Below are positions 56,579 to 64,000 of a stretch of DNA of 64,000 bases, piece after piece. The stretch spans positions 1 to 64,000 of the forward strand of contig NZ_BATI01000014.1 of assembly GCF_000467105.1 (NCBI RefSeq), in the 5' to 3' direction. Every line of letters starts with the position of its first letter. Within the stretch, counting starts at the first letter, position 1. This DNA is from Aquipseudomonas alcaligenes NBRC 14159 (lineage in GTDB: Bacteria; Pseudomonadota; Gammaproteobacteria; Pseudomonadales; Pseudomonadaceae). The notes under the pieces were generated by a model. That model was given only the letters and a program-made list of their open reading frames with translations. It made no database searches and was not told where the DNA came from. A program made the position numbers and the translations under genes.

Positions 56579-58030
56579 ATGACCCTGCGCCGCACCAAAA
56601 TCGTCGCCACCCTCGGCCCCGCCAGCAGTTCCCCGGAAGTTCTGGAGCAGCTGATCATCGCCGGCATCGACGTTGCCCGCCTGAACTTCTCCCACGGCAC
56701 TGCCGACGACCACAAGGCCCGCGCCACCCTGGTGCGCGAACTGGCTGCCAAGCACGGACGCCACGTGGCGCTGCTCGGCGACCTGCAGGGGCCGAAGATC
56801 CGCATCGCCAAGTTCGCTGGCAAGCGCATCGAGCTGAAGGAAGGCGACCTGTTCCGCCTCTCGGCCACCCACTCGCGCACCGAAGGCACCCAGGAGGTGG
56901 TCGGCATCGACTACCCGGCGCTGATCCAGGATTGCGACGTCGGCGACGAGCTGCTGCTGGACGATGGCCGCGTGGTCATGCAGGTCGAGCTCAAGGGCGC
57001 CGAAGAATTGCACTGCCGCGTGCTGATCGGCGGTCCGCTGTCCGACAACAAGGGCATCAACCGGCGTGGCGGCGGTCTCACCGCCCCGGCCCTGACCGAG
57101 AAGGACAAGGTCGATATCAAGCTGGCCGCCGAAATGGAGCTGGACTATGCCGCCGTGTCATTCCCGCGTGACGCGGCAGACATGGAATACGCCCGCCGCC
57201 TGCTCACCGAGGCCGGCGGCAACGCCTGGCTGGTGGCCAAGATCGAACGCGCCGAGGCGGTGGCCGACGACGCCGCGCTGGATGGCCTGATCCGCGCCAG
57301 CGATGCGGTGATGGTGGCCCGCGGCGACCTCGCCGTGGAAATCGGCGACGCCGAGCTGGTCGGCATCCAGAAGAAGATCATCGCCCACGCCCGCCGTTAC
57401 AACAAAGCGGTGATCACCGCGACGCAGATGATGGAGTCGATGATCCACAGCCCGATGCCGACCCGCGCGGAAGTCTCCGACGTGGCCAACGCCGCGCTGG
57501 ACTACACCGACGCGGTGATGCTGTCGGCCGAGAGCGCCGCCGGCGAGTACCCGGTGGAAGCCGTGGAGGCCATGGCGCGCGTGTGCCTGGGCGCCGAGAA
57601 ACACCCGACCAGCCAGAAGTCCAGCCACCGCATTGGCCGCACTTTCGAGCGCTGCGACGAGAGCGTGGCTCTGGCCACCATGTACACCGCCAACCACTTC
57701 CCGGGCGTGAAGGCCATCATCAGCCTGACCGAGAGCGGCTACAGCCCGCTGATCATGTCGCGCATCCGCTCGTCGATCCCGATCTTCGCCTTCACCCCGC
57801 ACCGCGAGGCACAGGCCCGTGTGGCGCTGTTCCGCGGCGTCTACACCGTGCCGTTCGACCCGACTGCCATGCCGGCCAACAAGGTCAGCCAGGCGGCGGT
57901 GGACGAGCTGCTCAAGCGCGGCTTCGTCGAGCCTGGCGACTGGGTGATCCTGACCAAGGGCGACAGCTACCACGGCACCGGCGGCACCAACACCATGAAA
58001 ATCCTGCATGTGGGTGATCCGCTGGTGTGA
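56579..58030 (+). CDS. pykA: Pyruvate kinase II
   Basis: 483 aa, converts phosphoenolpyruvate and ADP to pyruvate and ATP. LRRTKIVATLGPASSSPEVL opens the barrel; FSHGTADDH, the catalytic Lys region AKIERAEAV, VMVARGDLAVEIG and ATQMMESMI are hallmarks. ATG 56579 has TGGAG upstream and gives the expected start. A terminator follows. Confidence 0.97.
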   Translation: MTLRRTKIVATLGPASSSPEVLEQLIIAGIDVARLNFSHGTADDHKARATLVRELAAKHGRHVALLGDLQGPKIRIAKFAGKRIELKEGDLFRLSATHSRTEGTQEVVGIDYPALIQDCDVGDELLLDDGRVVMQVELKGAEELHCRVLIGGPLSDNKGINRRGGGLTAPALTEKDKVDIKLAAEMELDYAAVSFPRDAADMEYARRLLTEAGGNAWLVAKIERAEAVADDAALDGLIRASDAVMVARGDLAVEIGDAELVGIQKKIIAHARRYNKAVITATQMMESMIHSPMPTRAEVSDVANAALDYTDAVMLSAESAAGEYPVEAVEAMARVCLGAEKHPTSQKSSHRIGRTFERCDESVALATMYTANHFPGVKAIISLTESGYSPLIMSRIRSSIPIFAFTPHREAQARVALFRGVYTVPFDPTAMPANKVSQAAVDELLKRGFVEPGDWVILTKGDSYHGTGGTNTMKILHVGDPLV

Positions 58031-58044
58031 TGCCGCGCTGAATG

Positions 58045-58073
58045 AAAAAGGCCGCTCATCGAGCGGCCTTTTT
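58045..58073 (+). terminator. Terminator of pykA
   Basis: AAAAAGGCCGCTC / GAGCGGCCTTTTT stem right after the gene. Confidence 0.9.
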
Positions 58074-58079
58074 CTTGCT

Positions 58080-58100
58080 CCCTCTCCCTTTGGGAGAGGG
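58080..58100. repeat. CCCTCTCCC/GGGAGAGGG palindromic intergenic repeat
   Basis: Third copy of the intergenic palindrome, just after the pykA terminator, followed by CCGGGTGAGG. Confidence 0.6.
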
Positions 58101-58166
58101 CCGGGTGAGGGATTGGCAGCGAATCGCCTACAGCCTCTCTCCCGAGAGAAGAGCAGTGATTCAGAC

Positions 58167-58940
58167 CTAAGCGAACTTGGAAAAGTCCGGCTTCCGGCGC
58201 TGCATGAACGCCGACAGCGCCTCGATGGCCTCCGGCGAACGCAGGCGCTGACCGAACAGCGCGCCCTCCTCCTCGATCACCTTGCGCAGCTGCTCGCGCC
58301 CCGGCGCGCGCATCAGGCGCTTGCTGTCGGCGACGGCCGAGGGCGCCAGGTCGAGGAAACGCAGAGCCATCTCGCGGGCCTTGGCCAGCGTGCTCGGGCC
58401 ATCCTCCAGGGCGGCACCGGCGATGCCCCATTCGGCCGCCTGCGCGCCGGTGAAAGTCTCACCGAGCAACAGCACTTCGGCGGCCCGGGCCGGGCCCAGC
58501 AGTTGCGGCAACAGCAGGCTGGAGCCGAACTCCGGGCACAGGCCGAGGTTGACGAAGGGCGTGCGCAGCTTGGCGTCGCGGCTGACATAGGCCAAGTCGC
58601 AGTGCAGCAGCAACGTGGTGCCGATGCCCACCGCCGGACCGGCCACGGCGGCCACCACCGGCTTTTCGAAGTCGAACAGCGCGCGCATGAACTGGAATAC
58701 CGGGCTGTCCAGGCCGGTGGGCGGCGCCTGCAGGAAGTCCGCCACGTCGTTGCCACTGGTGAAGCACTCCGGGCCGCCGGTGATCAGCACGACACGCACC
58801 GAACGCTCGGCATTGGCCGCGTCCAGCACGTCGGCCATCTGGCTGTACATGGCGCGGGTCAGCGCATTCTTCTTGTCGGCGCGGTTCAGGCGCAGGGTCA
58901 GCAGGCCGCCCTCGCGCTCGACCAGTATGTGTTCGCTCAT
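58167..58940 (-). CDS. Enoyl-CoA hydratase/isomerase family protein
   Basis: 257 aa of the crotonase fold. CFTSGNDVADF and PAVGIGTTLLLHCDLAYVS form the CoA pocket; the second catalytic Glu is in NLGLCPEFGSSLLLPQLLG. The C-terminal segment MQRRKPDFSKF is typical. The exact substrate is not shown. It lies upstream of nothing but the convergent pykA, in the conserved cluster pykA, hydratase, ferredoxin reductase, sadC, fumarase. Confidence 0.93.
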   Translation of the reverse strand: MSEHILVEREGGLLTLRLNRADKKNALTRAMYSQMADVLDAANAERSVRVVLITGGPECFTSGNDVADFLQAPPTGLDSPVFQFMRALFDFEKPVVAAVAGPAVGIGTTLLLHCDLAYVSRDAKLRTPFVNLGLCPEFGSSLLLPQLLGPARAAEVLLLGETFTGAQAAEWGIAGAALEDGPSTLAKAREMALRFLDLAPSAVADSKRLMRAPGREQLRKVIEEEGALFGQRLRSPEAIEALSAFMQRRKPDFSKFA

Positions 58941-58964
58941 GAAAACTCCGGGGCAACGCCCCGA

Positions 58965-59906
58965 TCACGCATGGGGCAGAAAAAGATCAGCCAGCACCTG
59001 ACTGCGCGGCACACCGAGAATGAACAGGCGGCGGGCAAAGGCTTCCACGCTGGCGGGCGAGCCGCAGAGTAAGGCGACGGTCTGCCGCGAAACAAGCCGC
59101 AGTTGTGCCAAAAACGCCGCCTGCTCGGACGCCGTCAGCAGTTGCACATCAAGCTGCGGATGCGTGGAAGCCAGCGCCTGCAGGGGCTCGGCGAGGTAAT
59201 GCCCAGCAGCGTCATGGGCCTGGTGAATGACCCGTATCGGTCCCTGGTGATGCTGGCGCAGCGCCTCGCGCAACACGCCCCACAGCGGCGCCAGGCCGGT
59301 GCCGGCGGCCAGCAGCCACAGCGGCCGCTGCTGCCAGTCCGGGTCGTAGTGCAGGGCGCCACCACGCAGCTCGCCCAGACGCAGTACATCGCCGGCTTGC
59401 AGCTGGCGCGCCGCATCGCTGAAGGCACCGCTCTGCCGGCAGTCCAGGTGGAACTCCAGCCACGGCTCCTCGCCCGGCAGGCTGGCCAGCGAATAGGGGC
59501 GCGCCACGCCATTGGTGGTCCACAGCACCAGGTGCTGGCCGGCGGCATAGCGCAATGGCCTGTCCGGCAGCAGGCGCAGGCGCAGTACCGTCGGGCTCAG
59601 CCAGTCGAGCGCCTGCACCTGCGCCGGCAAACCGTCGCGGGCGGGATCGAACAGCTGTACTTCAAGGTCGTCGACCACCTGGCACTGGCAGGCCAGGCGC
59701 CAGCCCTGTTCACGGCGCGCCTCGCTCAGGGCCTCGGGCCGCTCGTCCAGCGGCTCGCCACGCACGCAGCGCACCAGGCAGGCATGGCAGCTGCCGGAGC
59801 GGCAGCTGTAAGGCACGCGCAGGCCGGCACCGTTGAGGGCATCGAGCAGATTGCTGGCGACGGGCACCGACCAGCTCTGGCCAGCGGCTTTCAACTCAGG
59901 CACCGG
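58965..59906 (-). CDS. 2Fe-2S ferredoxin-dependent oxidoreductase
   Basis: 313 aa from GTG 59906, which has GGGAGG six bases upstream. An N-terminal plant-type ferredoxin domain (PYSCRSGSCHACLVRC binds the 2Fe-2S cluster) is followed by a flavin reductase domain (ARPYSLASLPGEE binds FAD, LLAAGTGLAPLWGVLRE binds NAD(P)). Single-chain reductases of this type feed oxygenases or other partners. The start overlaps the end of the GGDEF gene, so the two are co-transcribed. Confidence 0.9.
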   Translation of the reverse strand, partial: PVPELKAAGQSWSVPVASNLLDALNGAGLRVPYSCRSGSCHACLVRCVRGEPLDERPEALSEARREQGWRLACQCQVVDDLEVQLFDPARDGLPAQVQALDWLSPTVLRLRLLPDRPLRYAAGQHLVLWTTNGVARPYSLASLPGEEPWLEFHLDCRQSGAFSDAARQLQAGDVLRLGELRGGALHYDPDWQQRPLWLLAAGTGLAPLWGVLREALRQHHQGPIRVIHQAHDAAGHYLAEPLQALASTHPQLDVQLLTASEQAAFLAQLRLVSRQTVALLCGSPASVEAFARRLFILGVPRSQVLADLFLPHA

Positions 59907-61023
59907 CGCCCTCCCAGGCCGCATCACAGCGGTTGCGCCCGCCGCGCTTGGCCCGGTACAGCGCCTGGTCGGCGCGCTGCAGGGCCTCGTCAAGGTCGTC
60001 ACCGGCGCTGAGCAGGGTCATGCCGGCGGACAGACTCAGATTGTGCACCTGCACGCCCACCGGCTCGGCGTTGGCGAAGGCTTCGCGCAGGCGCTCGCAG
60101 CAGCTGGTGAACTGATCGGCGTCGGTGTTGGGCAGCAGCAGGACGAACTCCTCGCCGCCGTAGCGGGCCAGCACGTCACCGTCGCGCAGGCAGGCTCGCG
60201 CGACCGCGGCAAAGGTCTGCAGCACGCGGTCGCCGGCGGCGTGGCCGTGCACGTCGTTGATGCGTTTGAAGTGGTCCAGGTCGATCAGGGCCAGACCGTG
60301 CTGGCGGCCGTGGCCGAGGTTATCCAGCTCGCGCAGGGCCAGGCGCAGGAAGTGGCGGCGATTGAACAGGCCGGTCAGCTCGTCGGTGGCCACCAGGTCT
60401 TCCAGCTGCCGCATCATCCCGCGCAGGGTGTCCTGGTGCGCCTGCAGCGCATAACGGCGCTGGCGCATGCGCTGGCGCAGGGCCTGCACGTAGCTGGCGA
60501 ACAGGCTCTGCCAGACCAGACCGATAAACAGCGCGCAGCACTGCAGCAGGGCCTGCCCGGGGTTGTCCATGCGCAGCTGGTAGCCTTCCCACAGGTTGAG
60601 CCCGGCGAAGGCGAAGAAGGCGATGGCGGCGCAGCGCACGAACACCCGCGGGCGTAGCTGGAATACGCCGAACATCAGGATGATCAGGTAGAACATCAGC
60701 AGGCTGCCGCGCGCGCTGTCGAGCTGGGCCAACAGCGCGGTGTGCAGGGCCAGGCCGACGAGAATCTGCGCCTCGGTCAGGCTGGGATCGACGAAACGCA
60801 GGTTGAGGCCAGTGCGAAACAGACCATAGAAAGCCAGCTGGCTGAGCGCCACCAGGCCGGTGCAGAACAGGGCGAACCTGACCGTACCGCTATAGACACC
60901 GGCCCAGAGCGCCACCCACATCAGCAGCAACACCAGGGCATAACTGCCCACCGCCATGCCGAAACGTTTCAGCAGCAGGCTCTGCAGGCTTCTCTTGGTG
61001 ACCCCTGAACTGCTCGTACTCAT
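59896..61023 (-). CDS. sadC: Membrane diguanylate cyclase, SadC-like
   Basis: 375 aa. About six N-terminal membrane helices (residues 22-190) are followed by a GGDEF domain: TDELTGLFNRRHFL, the substrate region HFKRINDVHGHAAGDRVLQ and the active-site loop ARYGGEEFVLLLP (GGEEF). It makes cyclic di-GMP. Gene order next to fumarase and the ferredoxin reductase matches P. aeruginosa SadC, which represses swarming and favours biofilm. No inhibitory RxxD site is visible before GGEEF. Confidence 0.88.
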   Translation of the reverse strand: MSTSSSGVTKRSLQSLLLKRFGMAVGSYALVLLLMWVALWAGVYSGTVRFALFCTGLVALSQLAFYGLFRTGLNLRFVDPSLTEAQILVGLALHTALLAQLDSARGSLLMFYLIILMFGVFQLRPRVFVRCAAIAFFAFAGLNLWEGYQLRMDNPGQALLQCCALFIGLVWQSLFASYVQALRQRMRQRRYALQAHQDTLRGMMRQLEDLVATDELTGLFNRRHFLRLALRELDNLGHGRQHGLALIDLDHFKRINDVHGHAAGDRVLQTFAAVARACLRDGDVLARYGGEEFVLLLPNTDADQFTSCCERLREAFANAEPVGVQVHNLSLSAGMTLLSAGDDLDEALQRADQALYRAKRGGRNRCDAAWEGAGA

Positions 61024-61282
61024 GGGCTCCGTCCCGTACTGGCACCTTGCCCAACTCTAACCCCGTGATCACAAAATAGATAGCGCGCCCCTAGACCATC
61101 GGCCAGTGTGCACGACTGTGCCCGTGCGGGCCGCCGCGCTATACTGCGGCGCCTTTTTTGTGGCCCGCCGGCGGTGGGCTGCCAGGGTACGACCGCTGGG
61201 TCGTGCCCGAGGATTTGCACCGTTGCGCCGGGTCGTGGTCCGGCGTTTCCTTATAGATGTTCCCTGACAGAGGAGCGCCCCA
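61024..61282. other. sadC-fumarase intergenic region
   Basis: 259 bp without a gene; it should hold both divergent promoters. TATACT at 61140-61145 is a possible -10 for the fumarase gene, without a good -35. GACAGAGGAGCG (about 61267-61278) is the fumarase ribosome-binding site. Confidence 0.5.
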
Positions 61283-62806
61283 ATGACCGTGATCAAGCAG
61301 GACGACCTAATTCAGAGCGTCGCCGACGCCCTGCAGTTCATCTCCTATTACCACCCCGTCGACTTCATCCAGGCCATGCATGAGGCCTACCTGAAGGAAG
61401 AGTCGCCGGCCGCCAAGGACTCCATGGCGCAGATCCTGATCAACTCGCGCATGTGTGCCACCGGCCACCGCCCGATCTGCCAGGACACCGGTATCGTCAC
61501 CGTATTCATCAAGGTCGGCATGGACGTGCGCTGGGACGGCGCCACCATGAGCGTCGACGACATGATCAACGAAGGCGTGCGCCGCGCCTACAACCTGCCG
61601 GAGAACGTCCTGCGTGCCTCGATCCTGGCCGACCCGGCCGGTGCGCGCAAAAACACCAAGGACAACACCCCGGCGGTGATCCACTACTCCATCGTCCCCG
61701 GCGACAAGGTGGAAGTGGACGTCGCGGCCAAGGGCGGCGGTTCCGAGAACAAGTCGAAGATGGCCATGCTCAATCCGTCCGACTCTATCGTCGACTGGGT
61801 ACTGAAAACCGTACCGGAGATGGGCGCCGGCTGGTGCCCGCCGGGCATGCTCGGCATCGGCATCGGCGGCACCGCCGAGAAAGCCGCGGTGATGGCCAAG
61901 GAAGTGCTGATGGAGCACATCGACATCCACGAGCTGAAAGCCCGCGGCCCGCAGAACCGCATCGAGGAACTGCGCCTGGAGCTGTTCGACAAGGTCAACC
62001 AGCTGGGCATCGGCGCCCAGGGCCTGGGCGGCCTGACTACCGTGCTCGACGTCAAGATCATGGACTACCCGACCCACGCCGCCTCGCTGCCGGTGTGCAT
62101 GATCCCCAACTGCGCCGCCACCCGTCACGCCCACTTCGTGCTCGACGGCTCCGGCCCGGCCGAACTGGAAGCGCCGGACCTGTCCGCCTACCCGGAAATC
62201 GTCTGGGAAGCCGGCCCGAGCGCGCGCCGTGTCAACCTCGACACCCTCACCCCGGAAGAGGTGCAGAGCTGGAAGCCGGGCGAGACCGTCCTGCTCAACG
62301 GCAAGATGCTCACCGGCCGCGACGCCGCGCACAAGCGCATGGTCGACATGCTGAACAAGGGCGAAGAGCTGCCGGTGGACCTCAAGGGCCGCTTCATCTA
62401 CTACGTCGGCCCGGTCGATCCGGTCGGTGACGAAGTGGTAGGCCCGGCCGGTCCGACCACCGCCACCCGCATGGACAAGTTCACCCGCCAGATCCTCGAA
62501 AGCACCGGCCTGTTGGGCATGATCGGCAAGTCCGAGCGCGGCCCGATCGCCATCGACGCGATCCGCGACAACAAGGCCGTGTACCTGATGGCCGTCGGCG
62601 GCGCAGCCTACCTGGTCGCCCAGGCGATCAAGAAGTCCAAGGTGCTGGCCTTCGCCGAGCTGGGTATGGAAGCCATCTACGAGTTCGAAGTGAAGGACAT
62701 GCCGGTTACCGTGGCCGTCGACACCAAGGGCGAGTCGGTGCACATCACCGGCCCGGCCATCTGGCAGAAGAAGATCCACGACAGCCTGGCCGTCGAAGTG
62801 AAGTAA
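61283..62806 (+). CDS. fumA: Class I fumarate hydratase (4Fe-4S)
   Basis: 507-aa iron-sulfur fumarase of the TCA cycle. RPICQDTGI carries one cluster cysteine, SLPVCMIPNCAATRHAHF contains others, and GIGGTAEKAAVMAKEVLM and GRDAAHKRMVDML are conserved. Both the alpha- and beta-type fumarase domains are fused in one chain, as in Pseudomonas FumA. Confidence 0.96.
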   Translation: MTVIKQDDLIQSVADALQFISYYHPVDFIQAMHEAYLKEESPAAKDSMAQILINSRMCATGHRPICQDTGIVTVFIKVGMDVRWDGATMSVDDMINEGVRRAYNLPENVLRASILADPAGARKNTKDNTPAVIHYSIVPGDKVEVDVAAKGGGSENKSKMAMLNPSDSIVDWVLKTVPEMGAGWCPPGMLGIGIGGTAEKAAVMAKEVLMEHIDIHELKARGPQNRIEELRLELFDKVNQLGIGAQGLGGLTTVLDVKIMDYPTHAASLPVCMIPNCAATRHAHFVLDGSGPAELEAPDLSAYPEIVWEAGPSARRVNLDTLTPEEVQSWKPGETVLLNGKMLTGRDAAHKRMVDMLNKGEELPVDLKGRFIYYVGPVDPVGDEVVGPAGPTTATRMDKFTRQILESTGLLGMIGKSERGPIAIDAIRDNKAVYLMAVGGAAYLVAQAIKKSKVLAFAELGMEAIYEFEVKDMPVTVAVDTKGESVHITGPAIWQKKIHDSLAVEVK

Positions 62807-62822
62807 GCGCAAACGCGCCCCG

Positions 62823-62850
62823 AAAAGCCCGGCCCAGTGCCGGGCTTTTT
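62823..62850 (+). terminator. Terminator of fumA
   Basis: AAAAGCCCGG / CCGGGCTTTTT stem 16 bp after the stop. Confidence 0.9.
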
Positions 62851-62989
62851 CATGGGCCCGCTATCGGGCTGGCCATTTCTCCTGAAACGACAATAATATT
62901 GACCTAATTTCTATGCTCCGCCATCACCCCGGCGGGCCATACCGCGCACCGCCCTACCCGGGCCGCGCCTGTCGTTCTGGAGATACACG

Positions 62990-63559
62990 ATGTCTACCGA
63001 TCCGGTCACCATGCTGGTGGCACGCCGCGTGCCACGCGAATGCCTGCAGGATTTCCGCACCTGGCTGCACGAAGGCCAGCAACTCGCCGCCGACTTCCCC
63101 GGCTACCTCGGCTCCGGCGTCCTCGCCCCTCCGCCCGGAGACGACGAGTTCCAGATCATCTTTCGCTTCGCCGACTCCACCACCCTCACCGCCTGGGAAC
63201 ACTCCGCGTCGCGGCGAGCCTGGCTGCAGCGCGGTAGCGGTCTGTTCGCCCAGCCCCATGAGCACCGCGTCAGCGGTCTCGACGCCTGGTTCGGCAATGC
63301 CCTGCGCCGCCCGCCGCGGTGGAAACAGAGCGTGGCCATCTGGCTGGCGTTCTTTCCGGTGTCGCTGGCGTTCAACCTGCTGTTCGGCGGCCTGCTGAGC
63401 GAATGGCCGCTGGTGCTGCGCGTACTGCTCAGCACCCTGCTGCTGACGCCACTGATGACCTACTGGTTCATCCCGCTCTCGACCCACCTGCTGGCCCCCT
63501 GGCTCAGCCCGCGCAAGCCCGAAAAAGGCCCAAGCCTCGGACAGGATTCGATAGCCTAA
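62990..63559 (+). CDS. Antibiotic biosynthesis monooxygenase-like protein with membrane tail
   Basis: 189 aa. Residues 1-95 form an ABM-type ferredoxin-like domain (VTMLVARRVPRECLQDFRTWLH, FQIIFRFADSTTLTAWEHS). Residues 113-165 hold two membrane helices (VAIWLAFFPVSLAFNLLFGG, LVLRVLLSTLLLTPLMTYWFI). The fused layout is known from Pseudomonas as an uncharacterised family. ATG 62990 is preceded by TCTGGAGATACACG. Confidence 0.85.
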   Translation: MSTDPVTMLVARRVPRECLQDFRTWLHEGQQLAADFPGYLGSGVLAPPPGDDEFQIIFRFADSTTLTAWEHSASRRAWLQRGSGLFAQPHEHRVSGLDAWFGNALRRPPRWKQSVAIWLAFFPVSLAFNLLFGGLLSEWPLVLRVLLSTLLLTPLMTYWFIPLSTHLLAPWLSPRKPEKGPSLGQDSIA

Positions 63560-63698
63560 TCTGTACAAATCGAGAAAATCTGTACAAAACGCACAGCTTT
63601 TCAAAAGCCATGAAATCAACAAAATCAATGTAATCAGCGAGTTGATAAGCTATACAGACTGAGCAAGGGGTAATTTCGCACAGCTTGTTGTACAGATT
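63558..63698. repeat. AATCTGTACAA boxes upstream of folM
   Basis: AATCTGTACAA occurs at 63558-63568 and 63577-63587 (direct, 19 bp apart) and inverted (TTGTACAGATT) at 63688-63698. TGTACA is palindromic. The third box overlaps TTGTAC, a -35-like sequence, with TATAAC at 63709-63714 downstream. A degenerate half copy (TATACAGACT) lies near 63651. Likely sites for a dimeric regulator. The 189-bp gap contains no gene. Confidence 0.6.
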
Positions 63699-63748
63699 AT
63701 CCGTCTGGTATAACCTGAGCCCATTACTCAACTACTGCGAGAACCGCC

Positions 63749-64000
63749 ATGCCTTCCTCGGTCGCGCCCATCCTCATCACTGGAGGAGCTCAACGCATCG
63801 GCCTGCACTGCGCACTGCGCCTGCTGGAAAGCGGGCAGTCGGTGATCGTCAGCTACCGCAGCGAGCGCGAGGGACTGGCCGAGCTGCGTGAGCGCGGCGC
63901 CACCACCCTGGCGGCGGACTTCGCCAGCGAGGCCGGCATTCTCGACTTCATCGCCCGTCTCAAGGATCACACCGACAGCCTGCGCGCCATCGTGCACAAC
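63749..64000 (+). CDS. folM: Dihydromonapterin reductase FolM (5' part, cut by the window edge)
   Basis: 84 codons visible, reaching the window end. MPSSVAPILITGGAQRIGLHCALRLL has the short-chain dehydrogenase Rossmann motif (TGGAQRIG), and the Tyr active site lies beyond the window. FolM reduces dihydromonapterin to the tetrahydro cofactor used by phenylalanine hydroxylase in Pseudomonas. Identification rests on the N-terminal pattern only; a pteridine reductase-like paralogue is the alternative. Confidence 0.75.
   Translation, partial: MPSSVAPILITGGAQRIGLHCALRLLESGQSVIVSYRSEREGLAELRERGATTLAADFASEAGILDFIARLKDHTDSLRAIVHN

Noticed and set aside
61307..62812. 501-aa minus-strand open frame opposite fumA
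   Set aside because: Antisense of a well-conserved fumarase, with His/Asp/Gly-rich composition typical of GC-rich antisense frames.

Overview
The window comes from a high-GC Pseudomonas chromosome. The evidence is the gene content and order: dinB, two initiator tRNA genes, cytochrome b561 and rimO on the left; fpr/finR, pykA, an enoyl-CoA hydratase, a ferredoxin reductase, a SadC-like GGDEF protein, class I fumarase and the start of folM on the right. A complete prophage of about 46.2 kb (2528-48744) is inserted into the 5' end of rimO.

Positions 1-2527 are host: dinB (minus), two tandem tRNA-fMet genes each with its own promoter and terminator, cybB, and the original rimO promoter with only 16 rimO codons before a stop made by the insertion. 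Positions 48686-64000 are host again, but the rimO start is now phage DNA: the prophage right end supplies a start codon and an in-frame N-terminus, so rimO is rebuilt as a 444-aa hybrid. The crossover core TGCCC encodes the Cys-Pro containing the first Fe-S cysteine of RimO. A large serine recombinase gene sits directly beside this junction, divergent from rimO.

The prophage is a tailed temperate phage with a lambda-type head and, by inference, a non-contractile tail. From the CI repressor (36720-37481, plus) two early operons diverge. The plus-strand operon (37621-47055) is a tightly coupled run of small genes: dNMP kinase, a KilAC-like fragment, a PrtN-like protein, a DUF2303 protein, a membrane-anchored P-loop protein, DHH and HD phosphohydrolases, a cupin-like protein and a C5 DNA methyltransferase. 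The minus-strand operon starts with a Cro-like gene and runs through a CII-like regulator, a DksA-type zinc finger and a large primase/helicase to an intergenic region packed with iteron-like repeats, a candidate replication origin. The late genes follow, all minus: possible late regulator, holins, small and large terminase, gpW-like joiner, portal, head protease, gpD and gpE capsid proteins, tail completion, tail tube, tape measure, tail-tip proteins, endolysin, overlapping Rz/Rz1 spanins and a Dam-type methylase.

Inside the tail cluster, between tail tube and tape measure (17282-19697), is a second immunity region built like P22 immI: an arc-like gene followed by an AntA-type antirepressor on the minus strand, diverging from a longer ribbon-helix-helix (Mnt-like) gene on the plus strand, plus a TerB-like gene. 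A second divergent pair of ribbon-helix-helix genes lies next to attL. The main points for follow-up are the rimO 5'-end replacement, the embedded immI-like switch, the iteron region, the repeated terminator/ribosome-binding cassette in the tail genes, and the internal repeats in the 1193-aa tail protein and the C5 methyltransferase.
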